A stretch of DNA of 64,000 bases. It comes from an uncultured Collinsella sp. (lineage in GTDB: Bacteria > Actinomycetota > Coriobacteriia > Coriobacteriales > Coriobacteriaceae). Each line of letters begins with the position of its first letter. The first letter of the stretch is position 1. Position numbers and translations under genes: made by a program. Of this stretch, positions 43,486 to 52,185 are shown one piece after another. The stretch covers positions 14,263 through 78,262 of the forward strand of contig UQMD01000010.1 in assembly GCA_900542155.1 (NCBI GenBank), in the 5' to 3' direction. Below the pieces are notes generated by a model. The model searched no databases. It worked only from the letters and a program-made list of their open reading frames with translations, and was not told the DNA's origin.

Positions 43486-45267
43486 TTACTCGTTGAGCAG
43501 CCTTACGGCCTCGGCAGCCATGTTCTCGACCGTCATGCCGCTCTGAGCGAGCAGCTCGTTGGGGTCGTAGCGGTCGGGGAAGCCCTTGGCGATGCCGAAG
43601 GTGCGCGTGCGCACGGGCGTGCAGGCCAGGTAACACGCCACACGCTCGCCCCAGCCGCCGTCCAAGATTCCGTCCTCGAGGGTGACGACAACGCGATGCT
43701 CGGCGGCAAGGCTGTCGAGGAATTCGCGGTCGAGCTCGGTCGCAAAGCGTGGGTTGACGAGCGTGGCCTCGATGCCATACTCGGCGGCCAGGCGGTTTGC
43801 CACGCGCTCGCCCAGCTCAAAGAAATCGCCAAGCGCGAGCACGGCCACATTGCGGCCCTGGCGCACCATGTTGTAGCGAACGGCGCTGTAGTCGGTGTCT
43901 TCGGCGGGCGCCAGATCGGGGCGGCTTACCAAGCCAATGCCCGGCACGCGAATCGCCACGGGATGCTCGCGGTGATCGAGCGACCAACTCAGCATGGACA
44001 GGTATTCCTCCATGCAGGAAGGCGCCAGGTAACGCATGTTGGGAAGACCGCCCAGCATGGAAATATCAAAGAACGAAAGGTGCGTCTCGGACGTGGTGCC
44101 AAAGATTGACGCACCGAACACCAGGATGGTTGCGGGGGCGTCGTTGAGGCACAGGTCGTGCCACAGTTCGTCGTAGGCACGCTGCAAAAACGTGCCGTAC
44201 ACACCAAAGACCGGCTTGGCACCGGCGCTGGCGAGCGCGGTGGCAAAGGTGACGGCGTGTTCCTCGGCAATGCCCACGTCGACAAACTGCTTGCCTGCCG
44301 CGGCGCGAAGCTCGGGTGTAAAGCCCATGATGTAGGGCGTGGCCGCCGTGATGCCCACGACCTGCGGATCGCGCTCGATGGCAGCGCTCAGGGCCTCGCC
44401 CGTAATATCGGCATAGGTGCGCGGCGCAGGCTCGCTCGGATGGCCCGGGCAGAGCTTGCGCCCAGTCGCCATGTCAAACGGACCCACATGATGCCAGCGC
44501 TCGGGGTCGCTCTGGGCCGGCTCAAAGCCCTTACCCTTGGCGGTGGAGACGTGCAGCACGATGGGATGATTGATATCGCGCAGCTCCTGCAACGCGTCGA
44601 CCAGGGCCAACACATCGTTGCCGGCGTCCAAATAGCGGTAGTCGAGTCCCAGCGCGCGAAAAACGTTACGCTCGGCAGCGCCGTTGCTGGCGCGCAGCTC
44701 GGCCAGATTGCGATAGAGGCCGCCATGGTTCTCGGCAATGGACTGGTCATTGTCATTGACGATGATGATCAGGTTGCTGTCGAGATCGGCGGCATTGTTA
44801 AAGCCCTCAAACGCCAGACCGCCCGAAAGCGAACCGTCGCCAATGATGGTGATGACGTTGTACGCATCGCCCGCCAGGTCACGAGCGTGCGCCAAGCCGC
44901 AGCCCAGGCTCACCGATGTGGAGGTGTGGCCCATGGCGAACAGGTCGTGTTCGGACTCGTCGGGATTGGCAAAGCCAGAGGCCTCGCCGTAGCGTGCCGG
45001 GTCGATATAAGTGTACGCGCGCCCAGTCAGCGCCTTGTGGGCATAGGTCTGGTGCGACACGTCAAAGACAATTTTGTCGGTGGGGGAGTTAAACACGCGA
45101 TGAAGCGCAACCGTAAGCTCAACGACGCCCAGGTTGGGGGCAACGTGCCCGCCGACGGCGGCGGAGCTTTCGAGGATGGCGTGGCGGATCTCGCCGCAGA
45201 GCAGCGGAAGCTCGGCGCGATCGAGAGCCTTGACGTCCTCGGGCGTTGTCGTTTGCGTAAGCAGCAT
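43486..45267 (-). CDS. dxs: 1-deoxy-D-xylulose-5-phosphate synthase
   Basis: A 593-aa thiamine-diphosphate enzyme that joins pyruvate and glyceraldehyde 3-phosphate, the first step of the MEP isoprenoid pathway. The TPP motif is GDGSLSGGLAFEGFNNAADLDSNLIIIVNDN. SHQTYAHKALTGR, VGIAEEHAVTFATALASAG and the C-terminal LEDGILDGGWGERV are typical. It is about 30-50 residues shorter than E. coli Dxs, with GDGSLSGG in place of GDGALTGG. GGAG lies 13 bases before the ATG. No other MEP gene is nearby. Confidence 0.93.
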   Translation of the reverse strand: MLLTQTTTPEDVKALDRAELPLLCGEIRHAILESSAAVGGHVAPNLGVVELTVALHRVFNSPTDKIVFDVSHQTYAHKALTGRAYTYIDPARYGEASGFANPDESEHDLFAMGHTSTSVSLGCGLAHARDLAGDAYNVITIIGDGSLSGGLAFEGFNNAADLDSNLIIIVNDNDQSIAENHGGLYRNLAELRASNGAAERNVFRALGLDYRYLDAGNDVLALVDALQELRDINHPIVLHVSTAKGKGFEPAQSDPERWHHVGPFDMATGRKLCPGHPSEPAPRTYADITGEALSAAIERDPQVVGITAATPYIMGFTPELRAAAGKQFVDVGIAEEHAVTFATALASAGAKPVFGVYGTFLQRAYDELWHDLCLNDAPATILVFGASIFGTTSETHLSFFDISMLGGLPNMRYLAPSCMEEYLSMLSWSLDHREHPVAIRVPGIGLVSRPDLAPAEDTDYSAVRYNMVRQGRNVAVLALGDFFELGERVANRLAAEYGIEATLVNPRFATELDREFLDSLAAEHRVVVTLEDGILDGGWGERVACYLACTPVRTRTFGIAKGFPDRYDPNELLAQSGMTVENMAAEAVRLLNE

Positions 45268-45495
45268 CGTTGTGGGTTACTCCATGCGAATCGTGCGCCG
45301 GCACTCCCTCGGCCGGCACAATTGCACAAGACAGTCTCGCACATTTTGGCGTTTGATATGTGACGGCGGCGCGGTAATTCGCCAACTGGTGGGGCAAAAC
45401 GTTTTGTCCGATGCCATACTGATAAGTTCCATGATGATTTTATTCATTGCGTGCAGGCTGTGGCTTGCCGCCGAGCGCCGCCGGAAGGAGGCCGC

Positions 45496-46053
45496 ATGTC
45501 CGATACCGTTCGTGCCGAGAAAATCGCGTGCGAAGTAGACCATGCTGCCCGTCAACTGGCACAGGCGGGCCGTCTGGACCTGACGCGCGAGTTTATCCAG
45601 CATGGCGATGTGACGGTGTATACGCATGTGACCTCGGTGGCGCGGGCAAGTCTGTCCTTTGCCGAGCGCCTGGGCCGCGTCGGTATCTCCGTCGACCGCT
45701 TGTCGCTGCTGCGCGGGGCCCTGCTGCACGATTACTTTCTCTATGACTGGCACGATCCCGACCCAAGCCATCGACTGCATGGCTTTCGGCATCCGTTTTT
45801 TGCCCTGGCGCGTGCCGAAGAGGATTTTGAGCTGACGTCGCGCGAGCGGAATATCATCGCGCGCCATATGTTTCCGCTGGTACCGGTGCCGCCGACGTGT
45901 CGTGAGGCATGGATTGTGTGCCTGGCGGATAAATGGTGCGCGCTGCGCGAGACGATTGCCGGCCGTCTGCCGCGCAAAGGCGGCGCGAACGATTTGAACG
46001 AGGGGTCGAGTGACGGCTCGAGCAAAGAATCGAACGAAAAGAGGAGTGGGTAG
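45496..46053 (+). CDS. HD-domain phosphohydrolase-like protein
   Basis: A 185-aa protein with AAGGAGG 4 bases before ATG 45496. HGDVTVYTHVTSVARAS gives the first His of the HD fold, and LRGALLHDYFLYDWHD the His-Asp pair. FRHPFFALARAEE and NIIARHMFPL follow in the order seen in small HD proteins of Clostridia and Coriobacteriia. The tail is low-complexity Ser/Asn/Glu. It is 3 bp from the CmpB-like membrane gene, with which it often pairs; the job of the pair is unknown. Confidence 0.85.
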   Translation: MSDTVRAEKIACEVDHAARQLAQAGRLDLTREFIQHGDVTVYTHVTSVARASLSFAERLGRVGISVDRLSLLRGALLHDYFLYDWHDPDPSHRLHGFRHPFFALARAEEDFELTSRERNIIARHMFPLVPVPPTCREAWIVCLADKWCALRETIAGRLPRKGGANDLNEGSSDGSSKESNEKRSG

Positions 46054-46056
46054 ACG

Positions 46057-47076
46057 GTGGGAACCGCGATCGACATGGCATTTGACGGCGCGACGCTTGC
46101 CGCCTGTCCGCTCTCGGCGCTGGTACTCTCGTTTGCCTTCTACGGTTTTTGCGGCTGGGTATGGGAGTCGACAGTCTGCGCCATGCTCAACCACGGACGC
46201 TTTGCCAACAGCGGCTTTTTGCTAGGGCCGTGTTGTCCCATCTACGGTGCGGGCGGCATCGCGTGCTGGTTGCTGCTGCGTGGAATCCCAGACGCCTCGA
46301 GCCAGTTTGTCGCTGCCGCGCTCGTATGCAGCGTGATCGAATATAGCGTGGGCGTGCTGTTGGAAAAAACGACGGGTGCCCGGTTTTGGGATTACTCGCA
46401 TCTGCCGTTTAACCTGCACGGACGCATCTGCCTGTACTGGGCCTGCGCATTTGGCTTGGGTGCGTTGTGTATTTGCCGTTTAGTGGAGCCGGCATTGCTG
46501 GGGCTGCTTGGCCATCTGCCGGTGCTGATTGTGCGGCTGTCCGCCTTTATCGTCGCGGTCGCGATGATGGTCGATGCGGTGTGCTCGTTGGCCAGCTGGC
46601 GCCGCCTGTCCGATCAGCTTGAGCGTGTGCGTGCCGACCTTGCCGACCGCATCAATGAGTCGCTTGCCGACGCCTCCGACTCTATGCTCGAACGTATTCC
46701 CGATTCGGCGATCGACTCGGTGGCGCAGACGCATATCCGCGGTCGCGCCGTTAACGCTTGGCTGGCCGAGCTGGGCGACGCGGCGCTCGATGCCCTGCGC
46801 GAGAAGGCTTCGATGCCGACGTTTATCTCGGATGGTGCTCGCGGCCTGGCGCTTGCTGCCCGCCGCGTTGCCGATGCCGCGCCGAGCATGCCGCGTCCGT
46901 CGCTCAGTCGTCGCCTTGCCGGCAAGCGCATGAGCCGTCCGGTGCCGAGTGTGTCGCTCAGTCGTCGCGACCTGCGCTTCTTCAATGCCTTTCCGCGCTT
47001 GCGCATCAATCGCTACGAGGGCGTCATCCGGGCCACCGATCTCCGCGACCGAGCTCGCGAGCTGTTCCGGCGCTAG
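46057..47076 (+). CDS. CmpB-like putative ABC-transporter-permease-family membrane protein
   Basis: A 339-aa protein with a GTG start. Residues 20-180 have about five membrane segments and the family pattern FAFYGFCGWVWESTVCAML...GFLLGPCCPIYGAGG...FWDYSHLPFNLHGRICLYWACAFG. Residues 185-339 are a soluble, Arg-rich, helical tail, not usual for the family in this length. Despite the family name there is no proof of transport. It is probably co-transcribed with the HD gene. Confidence 0.85.
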   Translation: MGTAIDMAFDGATLAACPLSALVLSFAFYGFCGWVWESTVCAMLNHGRFANSGFLLGPCCPIYGAGGIACWLLLRGIPDASSQFVAAALVCSVIEYSVGVLLEKTTGARFWDYSHLPFNLHGRICLYWACAFGLGALCICRLVEPALLGLLGHLPVLIVRLSAFIVAVAMMVDAVCSLASWRRLSDQLERVRADLADRINESLADASDSMLERIPDSAIDSVAQTHIRGRAVNAWLAELGDAALDALREKASMPTFISDGARGLALAARRVADAAPSMPRPSLSRRLAGKRMSRPVPSVSLSRRDLRFFNAFPRLRINRYEGVIRATDLRDRARELFRR

Positions 47077-47143
47077 GCGGGGCGGGCGCGCTCACGGCTT
47101 CCTTGCTCGCGTATTTCCCGTTCGTTTCGCGCCCGTTGCCGCG

Positions 47144-47172
47144 CCGTTTCCAAGATTGCGGCACCGTTTCCA
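47144..47172. promoter_or_regulatory. Direct repeats upstream of amt
   Basis: CCGTTTCCA occurs at 47144-47152 and 47164-47172, a 20-bp period, about 100 bp before amt. Further GTTTC-like pieces lie around them. They are candidate binding sites for a nitrogen regulator, but no known box is matched. Confidence 0.35.
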
Positions 47173-47273
47173 TTCGACAACGCAGCGTTTAACAACGCCG
47201 TATCTGGTCTACACCAGTTGCCCCTCGGCCGCATTATGGGCGCCGACAACGTTCATGCGACCAAGGGGGACGA

Positions 47274-48551
47274 ATGTACGATACGGGATCGACAACGTTT
47301 ATGCTCATCTGCACCATGCTCGTGTTTTTAATGACACCGGGCCTGGCGTTTTTCTATGGCGGTCTGTCTAGGCGCAAAAATGTCATCAACACCATGCTTA
47401 TGTGCTTTGGCGCCATTGGCCTGGTTGGTGTGCTGTGGATTGTTGCCGGCTGGTCGCTGGCCTACGGCGGCGACGGCTCGAGTCCGTTTATTGGAGGCCT
47501 TGACCAGTTGCTGTGCCTACCGGTGCTCAACCAGGTGCTGCAGGCGGCCGAGGGCAATGCCGCGGGCGGTGCCGTCTACCCTCAGATCATCAACATCGCC
47601 TTCCAGATGGCGTTTGCCATGATCACCGCCGCTATCGTTACGGGCAGTCTGGCAGGCCGCGTTAAGTTTGGTGCCATGACGGCCTTCCTGGGCATTTGGC
47701 TGCTCGTGGTCTATGCGCCGCTCGCCCACATGGTTTGGGGCGGCGATGGTTCCTTTATCGGCGACATCATCGGCGCGCTCGACTTTGCCGGCGGCGACGT
47801 GGTACACATTTCGTCTGGTCTCACGGGCCTGATTCTCTGCTTAATGCTCGGCCGTCGTCGCGGCTTTGGCATGGTGAGCTACCGTCCGCATAACGTGCCG
47901 TTTGTGGCGCTGGGCGCCGGTCTACTTTGGTTTGGTTGGTTTGGCTTTAACGGCGGCAGCGAGTTTAAGGCCGACGCCGTGGCGGCACTCGCCATCCTCA
48001 ACACCGTGACGGCCAGCGCGGCGGGCATGGTCTCGTGGCTTGCCGTCGAGCGCGTGCACACCGGTCGTCCCACGCTGGTGGGCGCCAGCACCGGTCTGGT
48101 TGCGGGCCTTGTGGTGGTCACGCCGGGCGCGGGCTTTGTCGAGCCGTGGGCGGCGCTGGTCATGGGCCTGATCGTCTCTCCCGTCTGTTACCTGGCCATC
48201 AGCCATCTCAAGACCAAGTTCGGCTACGACGATGCGCTCGACGCGTTTGGCTGCCATGGTATCGGCGGCATCTTGGGCGGCGTGCTCACGGGCCTGTTCT
48301 GCGTGCCGGAGCTTTCGTGGACCGGTAAGGGCGGCCTGTTCTACACGGGTGACATGTCGCTGCTCATCTCGCAAATCCTGGGCATTGTGGTGACGGTCGC
48401 TATTGTGCTGGTGCTCGACTTGGTGATTGCCGCGGTGGTCAAAGCGCTGTTCCACGGTAGCCTGCGTGTGGGCGAGGCCGACGAGGCGCTGGGCCTGGAT
48501 GCCAGTCAGCACGGCGAGAGCGCGTATCCCTCCTTCTCCGGACTCGATTAG
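47274..48551 (+). CDS. amt: Ammonium transporter
   Basis: A 425-aa Amt/Rh-family channel with 11 membrane segments. FMLICTMLVFLMTPGLAFFYGGLSRRKNV is the N-terminal signature. VVHISSGLTGLIL and DAFGCHGIGGILGGVLTGLF carry the twin pore histidines. It begins at ATG 47274 with AAGGGGG. The PII gene follows 150 bp later, the common amt-glnK arrangement in which PII blocks the channel when nitrogen is ample. Confidence 0.97.
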   Translation: MYDTGSTTFMLICTMLVFLMTPGLAFFYGGLSRRKNVINTMLMCFGAIGLVGVLWIVAGWSLAYGGDGSSPFIGGLDQLLCLPVLNQVLQAAEGNAAGGAVYPQIINIAFQMAFAMITAAIVTGSLAGRVKFGAMTAFLGIWLLVVYAPLAHMVWGGDGSFIGDIIGALDFAGGDVVHISSGLTGLILCLMLGRRRGFGMVSYRPHNVPFVALGAGLLWFGWFGFNGGSEFKADAVAALAILNTVTASAAGMVSWLAVERVHTGRPTLVGASTGLVAGLVVVTPGAGFVEPWAALVMGLIVSPVCYLAISHLKTKFGYDDALDAFGCHGIGGILGGVLTGLFCVPELSWTGKGGLFYTGDMSLLISQILGIVVTVAIVLVLDLVIAAVVKALFHGSLRVGEADEALGLDASQHGESAYPSFSGLD

Positions 48552-48557
48552 CAGCGC

Positions 48558-48656
48558 GGCTTTCCCAGGCACCCGACCTTGCCCCTCAAACCGTCGCTTG
48601 CGTACCGAAGTACGCGGCGCTCCTCTTTCGGGACAATCTCGGGCACCTGGAAAACC
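48558..48656 (+). repeat. Large hairpin between amt and PII genes
   Basis: GGCTTTCCCAGGCACCCGA (48558-48576) and TCGGGCACCTGGAAAACC (48639-48656) pair with a few mismatches. An inner GCGTAC/GTACGC stem has a CGAA loop. It may attenuate or stabilise the amt-PII transcript. Confidence 0.65.
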
Positions 48657-48702
48657 CGCGTCTCATGTAAAGGGATACGTTGATTTTTGAGAGGAATTCA
48701 TT

Positions 48703-49041
48703 ATGAAAAAGATCACGGCTATCGTGCGCCAGGAAAAGCTTGAGGTTCTTAAAGATGCGCTGTTTGCTGCTGATGTTCGCGGCATGACCATCAACCAGGT
48801 GCAGGGCTGCGGCGCACAGCATGGCTGGAAGGAATACGTACGCGGCAACGAGTTGCTTGTCAACACGATCCCTAAGGTGCAGTTCACCCTTATCTGCGCC
48901 GATGAGCACGTCGACGGCATTGTCGACATCATCTGCAATGCCGCCCGCACCGGCGCCGTCGGAGACGGCAAGATTTGGGTCGAGCCGGTCGAGGAGGTTA
49001 TCCGCATCCGTACCGGCGAACACGGCCCCGCCGCGGTGTAG
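48703..49041 (+). CDS. Nitrogen regulatory PII protein
   Basis: A 112-aa GlnK/GlnB-family trimeric sensor of 2-oxoglutarate and ATP/ADP that regulates the ammonium channel. MKKITAIVRQEKLEVLKDAL begins the fold. The T-loop is GCGAQHGWKEYVRGNELLVNTIPK. The tyrosine that is uridylylated in E. coli (RGAEY) is replaced by Leu (RGNEL), so control would be by ligand binding rather than that modification. GDGKIWVEPVEEVIRIRTGE is the B/C-loop region. GAGAGGAATTC precedes ATG. Confidence 0.95.
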   Translation: MKKITAIVRQEKLEVLKDALFAADVRGMTINQVQGCGAQHGWKEYVRGNELLVNTIPKVQFTLICADEHVDGIVDIICNAARTGAVGDGKIWVEPVEEVIRIRTGEHGPAAV

Positions 49042-49115
49042 AATCGACCGCCTACCATCCGCAACGTTAAAATGCTGCAATGAGGCACAAGGCTTGCGTT
49101 GCGGATGGACGGATT

Positions 49116-49778
49116 ATGGGTCGTAATAAATATCCCGAGGAGACGGTCGCGAAGATTCTCGACGCGGCGCTGGAGTTATTCTGCGCACAGGGTTATGAGG
49201 GGACGAGCATTCAAGATATCGTCGACCGCCTCGATGGCATGACCAAGGGCGCTGTCTATCATCACTTCAAGAGCAAAGAAGAGATTTTTAACGCTGCTTT
49301 CAATCGGGCAATGACTCCGATTGTTGAGCACCGTCGCTCGATGCTTGGCGTCGGTAATATGACCGGCGCCCAAAAGCTAAAAAGGCTTTACGCTCCCGAG
49401 TCCATCGTTCCGCAAATTGAACTATGGGCACGCATACATCCTGCGGCAGATCCGGTAAAAAGCTCGCGTCTACTGGCGATGCAGTACCAGGGTTCGTTTG
49501 ACGAGTCTACCGATGGCTATCTCTTGCCGGTGATCGAGGAGGGCATCGCCGACGGATCCATTGCGTGCGAATGCCCGCGCGAAGCGGCAGAGGCCGTATC
49601 GTTGCTGGCGAATCTCTGGTTGCTGCCACTGTTTCGTCCGCTTGAACCCAAGGATCGAATGCTCGCTCGCGCTCAATGTTTGGCGCAGATGGCCTCTGCG
49701 GTGGGACTCGATTTGGGCGAGGAAGTGCTCCAGACAACGGCACGGATTTGGGACGTATGGGACCGTGCCGGGTGGTAA
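49116..49778 (+). CDS. TetR-family transcriptional regulator
   Basis: A 220-aa regulator. Residues 8-55 are the TetR HTH (ETVAKILDAALELFCAQGYEGTSIQDIVDRLDGMTKGAVYHHFKSKEEIF). The rest is the ligand-binding domain. It starts at ATG 49116 with GGATGG; the frame extends 12 codons upstream. It ends directly before one of two matching operator-like palindromes that flank the space to the MFS gene, so it probably represses that exporter. Confidence 0.92.
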   Translation: MGRNKYPEETVAKILDAALELFCAQGYEGTSIQDIVDRLDGMTKGAVYHHFKSKEEIFNAAFNRAMTPIVEHRRSMLGVGNMTGAQKLKRLYAPESIVPQIELWARIHPAADPVKSSRLLAMQYQGSFDESTDGYLLPVIEEGIADGSIACECPREAAEAVSLLANLWLLPLFRPLEPKDRMLARAQCLAQMASAVGLDLGEEVLQTTARIWDVWDRAGW

Positions 49779-49779
49779 T

Positions 49780-49800
49780 ATAGATACTGACGGTATGTAA
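49780..49800. promoter_or_regulatory. Operator-like palindrome 1 of the TetR/MFS pair
   Basis: ATAGATAC-TGACG-GTATGTAA, starting 2 bases after the regulator stop codon. It matches palindrome 2 at all but four positions. Confidence 0.65.
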
Positions 49801-49810
49801 TTGATTTGAG

Positions 49811-49834
49811 AGGGCAGCTTCGGCTGCCCTTTTC
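49811..49834 (+). terminator. Terminator after the TetR gene
   Basis: AGGGCAGC-TTCG-GCTGCCCT followed by TTTC: a textbook tetraloop hairpin. Confidence 0.85.
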
Positions 49835-49844
49835 AAGTCGATAA

Positions 49845-49865
49845 ATACATACTAGCGGTATGTAT
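49845..49865. promoter_or_regulatory. Operator-like palindrome 2 before the MFS gene
   Basis: A perfect dyad ATACATAC-TAGCG-GTATGTAT, ending 13 bases before the MFS start codon. With palindrome 1 it fits control by the upstream TetR protein. Confidence 0.75.
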
Positions 49866-49878
49866 GGGGGGCGGACTT

Positions 49879-51141
49879 ATGGCTGGGCTGAGAGACGTCG
49901 GCGTCTCGTTGAAATCAAAAACAGTGCGGTCAATCAGGCTCGCGGAACTTCTGGTTGCGCAGCTGTGCACGTATTCGATGCTGTCGGCGCTGTGCTTTGC
50001 GTATCCACTTTACTTGTTCGATTGCAGTGGATCGTCAACGTTATATGGCGTCGTCGTGGCGACGGCGTTCATACCCGGCGTACTCGCAACTCCGGTTGGC
50101 GGAATCTTGGCGGATAGGGGAAGACATCGCGAGGTCCTCGTGGCCCTCGGTATTGCTCTGATGACTACATCGCTGCTGTCTATCCCCACGAAGCGCTCAT
50201 TGTCTCTTGCGGTCGTCGTAGTAGCGATACTTTGTGTTCAATATGGCGTTCAATCGCTGCTAAAGCCAATGCTCCAAATTGAGACGGTGCGCATGGCGGG
50301 TGAAAAGAAGGTCGAGCGGGCCACTGCATTGGTTTCGCAGGTGACCATGGTGAGCAATATCTTGGGTCCTGTGGTCGGGACGGCAGTCTATGGGTGCTTT
50401 GGCATCGATGCTCTCTGCACAACCGCGTCGGTGGCGTTTGCGATGTCAGCTCTGTTGTTTGGGGGCGCGCTCAAGCAAAATGCCTCATCTGAAACGATGG
50501 GAGACGGCGCGACTCGCATGACATGCCGAAACGATTTTCGGGAGTCGATTCGGTATCTGTTGCAAAATGCATCATTGGTCGCTGTGATTTTGCTTGCGGC
50601 CGTTTTGAACCTTGCGTTGGTTGGGCTAACGATTGGCGCTCCCATTATTGTTACAAAGCATCTCGGCATGCAATCGTCCTGCGTTGGGATAGTTGAGGTT
50701 GCTCTGGGCTTGGGTGGTCTTACCGGCAGTGGCTTGGTCGGCATTTGGCCGCATCGCTTTTCTTTCAATGGCATATGTCGATATGTTGCGATGATCTGTT
50801 TTGGAGTCGCGCCGATCATTGTCGCGCTATTGTGCGGCACTGATGTATGTGCGTTCGCCGTGTTTGCAGTTGGTTCGGCATGGGTCATGGTGTGGGCAAG
50901 CATTGCGTCGGTTGAAATCATCGCGTTTGTTCAGCGGGCAGCGCCGACTGAGCTCTGCGGAAAAGTGCTTTCGGTCGTTTACATGGTCCTTTCCTGCGCA
51001 ACGCCTATCGGCCAATTGACGTACGGGGCTGCATATGATCGATGGACACCGGCGATTGTATTCGCAGCCATGTTGGCGGTGCTGACGTTGATGACGGCTC
51101 TGTTTTATCGGCTGAAAAATCGATTGCGGCGATTGTCTTAA
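49879..51141 (+). CDS. MFS transporter, probable drug efflux
   Basis: A 420-aa protein with about 12 hydrophobic segments. GGILADRGRHREVLVAL after segment 2 is the MFS motif A. Two halves are separated by a loop at about 190-215 (KQNASSETMGDGATRM). ATG 49879 is preferred because GGGGGGCGG stands 5 bases upstream; an ATG at 49864 overlaps the operator. Regulation by the TetR gene upstream is suggested by twin palindromes. The codon mix is a little less GC-rich than nearby genes. Confidence 0.9.
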   Translation: MAGLRDVGVSLKSKTVRSIRLAELLVAQLCTYSMLSALCFAYPLYLFDCSGSSTLYGVVVATAFIPGVLATPVGGILADRGRHREVLVALGIALMTTSLLSIPTKRSLSLAVVVVAILCVQYGVQSLLKPMLQIETVRMAGEKKVERATALVSQVTMVSNILGPVVGTAVYGCFGIDALCTTASVAFAMSALLFGGALKQNASSETMGDGATRMTCRNDFRESIRYLLQNASLVAVILLAAVLNLALVGLTIGAPIIVTKHLGMQSSCVGIVEVALGLGGLTGSGLVGIWPHRFSFNGICRYVAMICFGVAPIIVALLCGTDVCAFAVFAVGSAWVMVWASIASVEIIAFVQRAAPTELCGKVLSVVYMVLSCATPIGQLTYGAAYDRWTPAIVFAAMLAVLTLMTALFYRLKNRLRRLS

Positions 51142-51200
51142 CGCGCTGGGGCACCGTGAATTTGTGAAGGCGGTGGTACGCCGCGCCGGGACGGCATTGT

Positions 51201-51228
51201 TTGGACATGCCTCTCCTTCGTCTACAAT
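51201..51228 (+). promoter_or_regulatory. Candidate promoter of the HAD gene, inside a long palindrome
   Basis: TTGGAC (51201-51206), 16 bases, then TACAAT (51223-51228). A start of transcription about 51235 would give a 15-base leader. The -35 and spacer lie in the left arm of the palindrome at 51202-51257. Confidence 0.5.
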
Positions 51229-51257
51229 ATCGGGCAGACGAAGGAGAGGCATGTCCA
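51202..51257. repeat. Perfect 22-bp inverted repeat covering the HAD promoter and start codon
   Basis: The arms 51202-51223 and 51236-51257 are exact complements with a 12-base centre. The right arm contains GAAGGAGAGGC (ribosome binding site) and the ATG at 51251. It may be a regulator's site, or, if transcribed from further upstream, it would hide the ribosome binding site in a hairpin. Confidence 0.85.
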
Positions 51258-52114
51258 TGATCAAGATGTTCGCGAGTGACTTAGACGGAACGCTGCTGAA
51301 CGCCCTGCACGAGGCGGATGGGACCATCCGCCGCGCCATTCGCGAGCTGACTGAGGCTGGCCTGCACGTGGTTCCCGCGACTGGACGATCGACGTTGCCG
51401 ATCGGCGAGCATGGCTTTACGGGCCTGGCGCTTGACGCCTGCTGCTCCAATGGATCCATCGTGCGCGACAGCCATGGCGAGGTGCTCAAGACTTGGACCA
51501 TCGATCCGCAGGTCACTGAGGAACTGCTCAAGGCGTTCCCGGACATTTGCTTTGATTGTTCCACGCCCGATGGCATGTACTCGAGCGGTTCGTTCGAGAT
51601 GCATCAGGCGGGCTTTAAAAAGGACAGCCCCATCAAGCGTATTGTGATGCGCGGCATGCGTGCGCGCGGTGGGTATCACGAGGAGCAGTATTTCGACCAG
51701 TCGATCGGTGACATCCTGCGCCACGATGTATGCAAGATCAATTGTCGCGTGACCTCGCCCGAGCTGGAGCGTGACCTTAAGGCCTATCTTGCCGAACGCT
51801 CGGACCATGTGGTCAACGCGCCGTTCGATCCGGTGATGTTCGAGATCACGGACGTGGCGTGCAACAAGGGCGAGAGTGTGGCCTGGCTGGCGGGCTACTA
51901 CGGTATTGCCGAGGACGAGGTCGCGGTCTACGGCGACGGCGGCAACGACATCGCCATGCTCAAGCGTTTCCGCCACAGCTATGCGACCAAAAACGCTAGC
52001 GATGCAGCTAAGGCTGCTGCGAGCGCAACTATCGGCAGCTGCATGGTCCACGCCGTCCCCAAACACATGCTCGCCACCATGCGCAAGCAGAATTCCCGCA
52101 CCGTCATCGAATAA
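51251..52114 (+). CDS. Cof-type HAD-superfamily phosphatase
   Basis: An about 287-aa HAD hydrolase of the Cof/YbiV class that dephosphorylates sugar phosphates or nucleotides such as FMN or PLP. Motif I is FASDLDGTLLNA, motif II lies in VVPATGRS, and motif III/IV are KGESVAWL and VAVYGDGGNDIAML. The cap domain spans about 85-195. The start could be ATG 51251 or 51257; AAGGAG is 4 or 10 bases upstream respectively. Confidence 0.92.
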   Translation: MSMIKMFASDLDGTLLNALHEADGTIRRAIRELTEAGLHVVPATGRSTLPIGEHGFTGLALDACCSNGSIVRDSHGEVLKTWTIDPQVTEELLKAFPDICFDCSTPDGMYSSGSFEMHQAGFKKDSPIKRIVMRGMRARGGYHEEQYFDQSIGDILRHDVCKINCRVTSPELERDLKAYLAERSDHVVNAPFDPVMFEITDVACNKGESVAWLAGYYGIAEDEVAVYGDGGNDIAMLKRFRHSYATKNASDAAKAAASATIGSCMVHAVPKHMLATMRKQNSRTVIE

Positions 52115-52143
52115 TGTGACAAAGGGACAGTCCCTTTGCCACA
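52115..52143. repeat. GGGACAG-core palindrome near 52.12 kb
   Basis: TGTGACAAAGGGA and TCCCTTTGCCACA pair (one mismatch) around CAG, reading GGGACAG across the centre. It follows the HAD stop by one base. A relative in the same orientation lies at 52840. Confidence 0.75.
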
Positions 52144-52185
52144 TGGGAGATACCGGCTTTTGGCGTATAGGACTGTTACGCTTTC

